A stretch of 64,000 bases of DNA from Labia minor (taxonomy: Eukaryota; Arthropoda; Insecta; Dermaptera; Spongiphoridae). The position numbers were made by a program, and so were the translations under genes. A model generated the notes under the pieces. The model was not told the DNA's origin and did no database searches. It worked only from the letters and a program-made list of their open reading frames with translations. Location: positions 96,601,228 to 96,665,227 of the forward strand of contig OY720344.1 of assembly GCA_963082975.1 (NCBI GenBank), given 5' to 3'. Of the stretch, positions 58,461 to 64,000 are shown piece after piece; position 1 is the stretch's first letter, and each line of letters begins with the position of its first letter.

Positions 58461-60719
58461 CTATCCATCGAAACCGTGACGTTCGTTCCGCCTATGAGGA
58501 TTGTGACGGTCTTCTCTTTCCTCTCCGTTACCTGGTAGGGGCCTGTGTATGGGTGCTGTAGTGCCCCTTTCACCCCGTCCCGACGGAGGAAGACGTGGGA
58601 CGAATCCTTTAATGCCGGGTGCACGAAGATTGAGCTGGTGGAGAGCGTTGAAGACCTGTCGTCGTAGTTTGGCCGGTACGAAGGGCCGCGGGCAACCCGT
58701 TGAGGTGTCGCAAATGAGGGTAACGTCGGAGCCGGGTGCAGTAGTCTCTATGAGTCGGAGGGTAGAGCCGCGCATTTGCAGGCCGGTGAGTTGTTCGTCG
58801 TTCGATTGTAGGCGGGCGAGCTCCTTGAGATCCACGGGGGCGACGATGGCGTCCACCCGGGAAAGTGTGTCGGCGACTACGTTGTCGCGGCCCGAGATGT
58901 ACTGAATGTCCGTTGTAAATTGCCCGATGAAGTTGAGGTGGTTGAATTGGCGGGGTGCACATTGCTCCCGTTTGAGGGCGAAAGCAAATGATAGCGGCTT
59001 ATGGTCGGTGTACACCGTGAAATTCCGGCCCTCGATCATGTGGCGGAAATGTCTGATCGCCTCATAGATGGCCAGCAGTTCGCGATCATAAGCGCTGTAT
59101 TTGATCTGGGCAGAGCTCAGTTTCTTCGAAAAGAAAGCTAATGGTTGCCAGGATCCGTCGATGTGCTGCTGGAGGGCGGCACCCATGGAGGTTGCCGAGG
59201 CGTCGGTCATCAGCGCGAGTCGGGCTGCCGCGTTTGGGTGTGCCAGTAAAGTCGCCTCTCCCAGGTGTTCCTTTAGGTTCTCGAAGGCGTGTGCCAGTTC
59301 CTCGTTCCACTCTATGGGCTGGCTTCCTTTGACGTTCGTGCCGGCGAGCAATGCATGAAGGGGCGCCTGCGTTTCGGCGGCGCGTGGCAGGAAACGCCTG
59401 TAGAAATTCACCATTCCGAGGAACCGTCGCAGTTGTCTGATGTTGCTTGGTGGCTGGCACTGCTGCAGGTCGGCGATTCGGTCCGGCAGCGGACAGGATC
59501 CCTCTGCGGAAATGCGGTACCCCAGGAAGGTGACTTCTCGGGCGGCGAAGACGCATTTGGAGGGATTTATGAGGATCCCGTAGTCGGTGAGTCGCCTGAA
59601 GAGCTTACGGAGATGCTCTTCGTGTTCCGTCGCTGAAGTCGAGGCCACCAAGATGTCATCGATGTAGGCAAACGCGAACGGGAGGTCGCGCAGTGCTTCG
59701 TCAATAAATCGTTGGAACGTCTGCGCCGCGTTCCTGAGACCGAAGGACATGAATGGGAATTCGAGCATTCCGAAAGGCGTTGTTATCGCCGTTTTCGGGA
59801 TGTCCTTGGGGTTGACGGGGATCTGGTTGTACGCCTTCACCAGGTCGATGGTCGAGAAGATGTTGCATCCTGCGAGCTGGTGGGCGTAATCGAGGATGTG
59901 CTTGACGGGGTAGCTGTCCGGGATGGTGCGGGCGTTGAGAGCTCTATAGTCTCCCGTTGGTCTCCAACCGTCTTTCTTGGGAGCGAGGTGGAGGGCCGAA
60001 GACCAGGGGCTCTCGGATGGCCTCGCGGTCCCGTCCTGGAGCATCGCGTCGAATTCTTTTTTGGCGATCCTGAGTCGATCGGGAGCTAGCCTCCGGGGTC
60101 TGCAGGCGACTGGCGGGCCTTCGGTTGTCCTGATGTGGTGCCGCGTGTTGTGCTTCACCCGTCGAGGGAAACCCATCGGACGCGTCAGCTCGGGGAACTC
60201 GAGGAGGGCCGGGTGCGTGTTAGATGCGCTCGTCACCTTAACGCTGGCGATCTCACCCTTGTGCCTTGACCCGGGGCACGACGTCGAGGTGGACGGGTCG
60301 AGGAGACGCTGACGCTGGCAGTCGACGAGCAAGTCGTGGAAAGCCAGGAAATCGACGCCGATGATGGGTGTGTCGACGTCCGCGATGATGAATCGCCATG
60401 GGAGATGACGACCCAGGCCCAAGTCGAGTTTGAAGCTGGCCCAACCATATGTGGAGATGGTCGTGCCGTTGGCGGCGGTGAGGTCGTAGTCGATGCGGCC
60501 TCGGCGCTCTGGCATGGGCTTCCTCGGAAACACGCAGACGTCTGATCCTGTGTCAACGAGGAAGCGGTGTCGCGACGTCCGGTCGAAGACGAAAAGACGG
60601 CTCGGCTGATTGGGGCGACTAGTCTCCGCCACTACTAGTTGCCTGGGGCGTTTCCCGACATGGTGCAGGGTGGTCTGCACCTTCTCGCCCGGGCTCCATA
60701 TTGGCGATGGTACCAGCAA
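58461..60719 (-). CDS. pol region of the Ty3/gypsy element (protease, RT, RNase H)
   Basis: The region shows, in order, an aspartic protease motif (DTGS near the start), reverse transcriptase with the YIDDI catalytic motif, and an RNase H domain with the TDHKPLSF motif. These are the enzymes that process the polyprotein and copy the RNA into DNA. The order and motifs match Ty3/gypsy pol. Treated as part of a fossil element; several long antisense frames here are shadows of it. Confidence 0.85.
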   Translation of the reverse strand: MLVPSPIWSPGEKVQTTLHHVGKRPRQLVVAETSRPNQPSRLFVFDRTSRHRFLVDTGSDVCVFPRKPMPERRGRIDYDLTAANGTTISTYGWASFKLDLGLGRHLPWRFIIADVDTPIIGVDFLAFHDLLVDCQRQRLLDPSTSTSCPGSRHKGEIASVKVTSASNTHPALLEFPELTRPMGFPRRVKHNTRHHIRTTEGPPVACRPRRLAPDRLRIAKKEFDAMLQDGTARPSESPWSSALHLAPKKDGWRPTGDYRALNARTIPDSYPVKHILDYAHQLAGCNIFSTIDLVKAYNQIPVNPKDIPKTAITTPFGMLEFPFMSFGLRNAAQTFQRFIDEALRDLPFAFAYIDDILVASTSATEHEEHLRKLFRRLTDYGILINPSKCVFAAREVTFLGYRISAEGSCPLPDRIADLQQCQPPSNIRQLRRFLGMVNFYRRFLPRAAETQAPLHALLAGTNVKGSQPIEWNEELAHAFENLKEHLGEATLLAHPNAAARLALMTDASATSMGAALQQHIDGSWQPLAFFSKKLSSAQIKYSAYDRELLAIYEAIRHFRHMIEGRNFTVYTDHKPLSFAFALKREQCAPRQFNHLNFIGQFTTDIQYISGRDNVVADTLSRVDAIVAPVDLKELARLQSNDEQLTGLQMRGSTLRLIETTAPGSDVTLICDTSTGCPRPFVPAKLRRQVFNALHQLNLRAPGIKGFVPRLPPSGRGERGTTAPIHRPLPGNGEEREDRHNPHRRNERHGFDG

Positions 60720-61432
60720 ATATCGTCGTCGGCTGGCTTGTTCCGGTGGCGTCTTGGTGTGGGGCTCGGTGCCCTCGCCGAATGCGCTCTTTTTCCCATC
60801 AGATCGGCGACCGCGTTCTCGATGGCGCTGGTGAGTGCGAGTGTGATGGGCCGGGAGATGACTGCGACATCGGATGGGGCGTTGGAAGCGTCTCCGACGG
60901 GCACCGGGTTCGCGGTAGTGTTGGTGGCGTTCCGCGATGTGCTATGAACCGCTGGGCAAGGTGGCAGCGTTTCATGTATCCTGTCGGCGAGGCGGGCCAC
61001 CTCATCCAGGGGGGCTTCCTTCCAGATCGCCGTCTGGACCTGTATCGCCGTGGGAAGGCGCTTTGTCCACGCGTGTCTGAGCATCTCTTCGGAGGCTCCC
61101 GTATCGAGTCGTCGGAGATGACGTAGGAGTGTGGACGGTTTACGGTCCCCGATATCCTCGGCGGCGAAGAATCGATCGAATTTGTTCGCTTCCGGGGTGG
61201 CAAATCTCTCGATCAGCGCCTCCTTAAGCTGCCCATATGGATGTTCAGTAGGTGGCTTGAGGATGATATCCTCGACTTCTTCCACGAAAGCGTCCTCGAG
61301 GCCGGCTACGACGATCCCAAACTTTGCCTTCTCGCACACCACTTTATGGCCCTCGAAAAGGGCTTCGAGACGAGCGAAGTAGATCAGCGGTTTCTCCGGG
61401 TTGAACCGCGGCATCGTGGAGTTGTTCATCAT
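60635..61432 (-). CDS. gag region of the Ty3/gypsy element
   Basis: Capsid-like text begins near [20 protein letters not shown] and ends with a nucleocapsid-type CHCC knuckle ([14 protein letters not shown] then C), the arrangement typical of the CsRn1 clade. It overlaps the pol region slightly, in another frame, as is common in the family. Confidence 0.85.
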   Translation of the reverse strand: MMNNSTMPRFNPEKPLIYFARLEALFEGHKVVCEKAKFGIVVAGLEDAFVEEVEDIILKPPTEHPYGQLKEALIERFATPEANKFDRFFAAEDIGDRKPSTLLRHLRRLDTGASEEMLRHAWTKRLPTAIQVQTAIWKEAPLDEVARLADRIHETLPPCPAVHSTSRNATNTTANPVPVGDASNAPSDVAVISRPITLALTSAIENAVADLMGKRAHSARAPSPTPRRHRNKPADDDICWYHRQYGARARRCRPPCTMSGNAPGN

Positions 61433-61449
61433 AGTTTCGTTTATTTCTG

Positions 61450-61463
61450 CGTCGGGGTCACCA
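61450..61463 (-). promoter_or_regulatory. tRNA-Trp primer-binding site
   Basis: On the plus strand CGTCGGGGTCACCA equals the 3' end of animal tRNA-Trp including CCA, one base from the LTR. Use of tRNA-Trp fits the CsRn1 clade. Confidence 0.85.
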
Positions 61464-61464
61464 G

Positions 61465-61716
61465 TGTGGGTGTATGAAGTGGCAATGAGAAAGGGGTCGG
61501 TTTGATATTAATAATAATTTATTGAACAAAAAATAGATACAGTAGAAACGGGGGAGGACTCGTTTAGGAGATGGTGGAAGTTGTGTGTTCGCTCGCGTCG
61601 GTGGTCGAGTCGTGACTGCCTCTCCATCTGGCCCTTCAGGGCCACTTGTTTTCCGGTGGAGGGAAACTTTCTCTTTGCTGGGTTCCTTTGTGTTGGCGAG
61701 CATCCGGGTCGCCACA
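61465..61716 (-). repeat. 5' LTR of the Ty3/gypsy element
   Basis: 252 bp. Partner of 57717-57968, with no difference noticed by eye. Confidence 0.9.
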
Positions 61717-61720
61717 ACGT

Positions 61721-62302
61721 GTACGATTCAAGAATTACATTTAAATATCAGCATGATGTTGAATTTCATTTTATAAAACTTCAATTATTCTTTTCTTAAA
61801 AATTTGTATTCATTTTCTTTTTTGTTCTAAAAATCTAATAACCTGCTTTGCCTTCAAACCGTCATTTTATTTTTATATAATTTTCTAAATCTTATATAAG
61901 TTTATTCTATAGAGAGTATAGAACAAGTTATACTTTTAAAAAATAAAAAAATATTTATTCTGAAGATGTTATATATATACATATATATATAGGAAAGAGT
62001 ATAACTCCACTTATGTTTTGTTAATAAAATTTTTGTACTGAAATAATTTTCAATGATTAAAAGTGGCAAAAAAATATTCAAAATTAGAAAGACTATTTGG
62101 TTGGTGATTACAGTGCCACCATCAATAGACGTTTCTTACTAAAATAAACGTCAAATATATTTTCAAAAGTTTAATTAATTAAAAATATTTTATTTAACAA
62201 AAATAGCATATATATAGTTGCTAATAACAGTATCGAAATGGGTTTCTTATAAATAAGTTTATTCTAAATAAAATATTGACTCTTCCCAAAAATAAAAATA
62301 AT
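61721..62302 (+). promoter_or_regulatory. upstream region of ZNF-I with an exon-1 relic
   Basis: A decayed first exon (ATATTTATTCTGAAGATGTT at about 61948-61967, then TA-rich text and AGGAAAGAG in place of AGGTAAGAT) precedes the family block ACAGTGCCACCATCAAT (62110-62126) and the ACAAAAATAGCATATATATA proximal text. So ZNF-I, like ZNF-B, has an extra first exon upstream. Confidence 0.55.
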
Positions 62303-63398
62303 ATGGATATCAATTCTCAAGATGTAAAACATCCTATATATATAGGTAAAATCTTTAATAAAATACTTGAACTAAAGAAGGATTAACCTCTAGAATATAT
62401 ATAAATTTACTATAAAAATATTTTTGCTTTTAGGACCATTATTCGGTTGTGATTATTGTCATACTAATTTCATAAATGAGGAATTTTTATCTAAACATTT
62501 AGAAAAGTGTATTTCTAAGAAAATTTGTTCATTATTTAAAAATCAAATAAAATTCATTAATGATTCATTGAAAAATATTAAGAAAGTTACTAAAGAGAAA
62601 AAATTGAAAGAAAATACTAGTTTAACTCATTCAGATGAGAAGGCATTTGAATGTAATTATTGTCAAAAGAAATTTAAACGAAAATATAATTTAAGAAGAC
62701 ATTTATTAATTCATACTGGTGATAAAATATTTGAATGTAATTATTGTCAAAAGAAATTTAGAAGAAAATCACATTTAAAGGAACATTTATTAATTCATAC
62801 AGGTGAAAAACCTTTTGAATGTAATTTTTGTAATAAGAGATTTACTCATAAGAGCCATTTAAATAAACATTTAAAAATTCATACTGGTGAAAAACCTTTT
62901 GAATGTAATTTTTGTAAAAAGAAATATAAAGAAAATTATGTTTTAAAAAAACATTTATTAATACATACAGGTGAAAAACATTTTGAATGTAATTTTTGTA
63001 AAAATAAATTCATTCAAAAATCACATTTAAATAAACATTTATTAATTCATACAGGTGAAAAACCTTTTAATTGCAATAATTGTACCAAGAAATTTTATGA
63101 TAAATGTTCTTTTAAAAAACATTTATTAATTCACACAATTGAAAATTCTTTTGAATGTAATTATTGTAAAAAGAAATTTAGTAGAAAATATGTTTTAAAT
63201 AAACATTTATTAATACATACAGGTGAAAAACCTTTTGAATGTAATTATTGTTTTAAGAAATTTACTGTTAAAAGTACTTTATATAGACATATATTAATTC
63301 ATACAGGTGAAAAACCTTTTGAATGCAATTATTGTTTTAAGAAATTTATTGAAAAATCTAATTTTAAAAAACATTTATTAATCCATACACCTGGCTAA
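62303..63398 (+). CDS. ZNF-I: C2HC finger plus nine C2H2 fingers
   Basis: 335 aa. Exon 1 62303-62345 (MDINSQDVKHPIYIG), intron 62346-62433 (88 bp), exon 2 62434-63398. GPLFGCDYC leads into the C2HC finger and a linker, then nine fingers: RYNR, RSHE, HSHK, EYVK, QSHK, DCSK, RYVK, VSTR, ESNK. It is the most diverged open member: CQKKF and CFKKF spacers replace CKKKF in several fingers, two fingers have Phe in place of the helix Leu, and one linker is HTIENSF. Ends HTPG. Predicted nuclear DNA binder; target unknown. Confidence 0.85.
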
Positions 63399-64000
63399 AC
63401 CCTATTTTAAAATTATATTTATAAAAATAAAACATAATTATATATTAATTTATACAGCTGAATTGCCTTTATATATAATTTTGTATGATTTTCTTTTGTA
63501 ATCTTATTTTAAATGTCTTAAAATTTAATTTATTATTAGTAATTTATTGAACACTTTTTTAGTTATTAATTGTTATTAGTTATTAGGATATACTATAATT
63601 AATGTAATTGTAAAAATAAATTTAATGCAAAATCTGATTTAAAATATTTATTAGTCCATACAGATGAAAAACCTTTTGAATGTAATTTTTTAAAAATAAA
63701 TTTATACTCATAAAACCATTTAAATAAACATTTATTAATTCATTCTGGTCTTTCATTTTATTTCTCTTTCATATGGAACTGTCATTTCGAGTTTGTAAAG
63801 AAGTTGGGAAATAATATGCATATTTAAAACTAATTAAACTAAAATTAAATTTAATATTTTTATTTATGAAAAATTTGCGATTACAAAAAACATTTAGAAA
63901 AACTTTTTATATATGTATATTTCAATAAATTGAATACAAGTACTTTTTGCTGTTATTATTTACCTGAAATTCTACAAAAAATCGACCGATACGAGTAAGT
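63399..64000 (+). pseudogene. 3' flank of ZNF-I with zinc-finger relics
   Basis: At about 63600-63755 finger text persists (FNAKSDLKYLLVHTDEKPFE, later NHLNKHLLIHS) with frame changes. The remainder to the window end is AT-rich with nothing recognised. Confidence 0.6.

Larger units (their letters stand above)
57717..61716 (-). mobile_element. Ty3/gypsy LTR retrotransposon, CsRn1-like; fossil copy
   Basis: A 4.0-kb element read on the minus strand, much more GC-rich than its surroundings. LTRs of 252 bp (57717-57968 and 61465-61716) start TG and end CA and look identical; the target duplication is ACGT (57713-57716, 61717-61720). A primer-binding site complementary to tRNA-Trp follows the 5' LTR. 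Parts recognised: gag with a CHCC knuckle, protease, reverse transcriptase, RNase H, and an integrase-like C-terminal tail. It is short for the family and probably broken, at about one or two points. Matching LTRs point to a recent insertion. Confidence 0.9.

Noticed and set aside
57833-61477. Many long open frames antisense or out of frame to the LTR element
   Set aside because: High GC lowers stop frequency; they are shadows of gag and pol or of the tandem repeat.

Overview
The window looks like an AT-rich, repeat-laden stretch of an arthropod genome, probably an insect; the species cannot be read from it. Reasons: short spliced introns with GT-AG ends, tRNA-derived SINEs, LINE fragments, mariner, Tc1, hAT, P-like and Harbinger DNA transposons, and a Ty3/gypsy element primed by tRNA-Trp. 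The host genes I can defend all belong to one expanded C2H2 zinc-finger family; everything else is mobile DNA, relics or featureless AT-rich sequence.

Zinc-finger family. Nine loci (called ZNF-A to ZNF-I here) are open: A (5960-7158, -), B (12285-13290, -), C (28144-29264, +), D (30192-31305, +), E (37287-38158, +), F (41227-41920, -), G (43584-45120, -), H (49438-50373, +), I (62303-63398, +). Each has the same plan: a 43-nt first exon encoding a peptide like MDIYSQDVKHPIYIG, a phase-1 intron of about 87-106 bp (244 bp in B), and one large second exon that opens with GPL-x-G/C-C and a C2HC finger (C-x2-C-x12-H-x3-C), passes through a lysine-rich linker, then runs 4 to 14 C2H2 fingers joined by HTGEKPF linkers. 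Finger scaffolds are nearly invariant, while the DNA-contact positions of the helix vary. Further copies are broken: 4440-5130, 19375-19862, tails of B, D and E, and small relics at 23.7, 29.8, 38.5-39.1, 50.8, 61.9 and 63.6 kb.

Upstream of the first exons lies a shared promoter-like block containing GGTGGCACTGTAA or its complement. Several of these upstream regions carry transposon insertions: a 4.06-kb P-like element in that of ZNF-A, a hAT element in that of the 19.4-kb pseudogene, a repeat fragment with a Harbinger element inside it in that of ZNF-G, and what looks like an excision footprint in that of ZNF-H.

Region by region. 0-5 kb: Tc1-like, hAT-like, mariner and unclassified foldback elements, then a broken zinc-finger gene. 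6-13.3 kb: ZNF-A, the 4-kb P-like insertion, ZNF-B. 13.4-17.7 kb: three related P-like elements carrying THAP-domain remnants, each with an 8-bp target duplication. 19-26.4 kb: zinc-finger pseudogene, hAT copy 1, SINE, LINE tails, a second hAT with a P-like element inside. 28-31.5 kb: ZNF-C and ZNF-D. 31.6-36.6 kb: LINE remains, an inverted cluster of repeat family B, hAT MITEs. 37-39.7 kb: ZNF-E and a 479-bp tandem duplication. 40.5-50.4 kb: ZNF-F and G with a deleted mariner between them, a two-gene Harbinger, ZNF-H. 51-57 kb: repeat B, a LINE split by hAT copy 2, a SINE-like piece. 57.7-61.7 kb: GC-rich Ty3/gypsy element with apparently identical LTRs. 62-64 kb: ZNF-I.

Interpretation (inference): a fast-evolving zinc-finger cluster with a small lineage-specific N-terminal module, sitting in and repeatedly hit by transposons. 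This resembles in outline the KRAB-ZNF and ZAD-ZNF expansions, but with a different N-terminal module. Whether these proteins silence transposons cannot be told from sequence alone.
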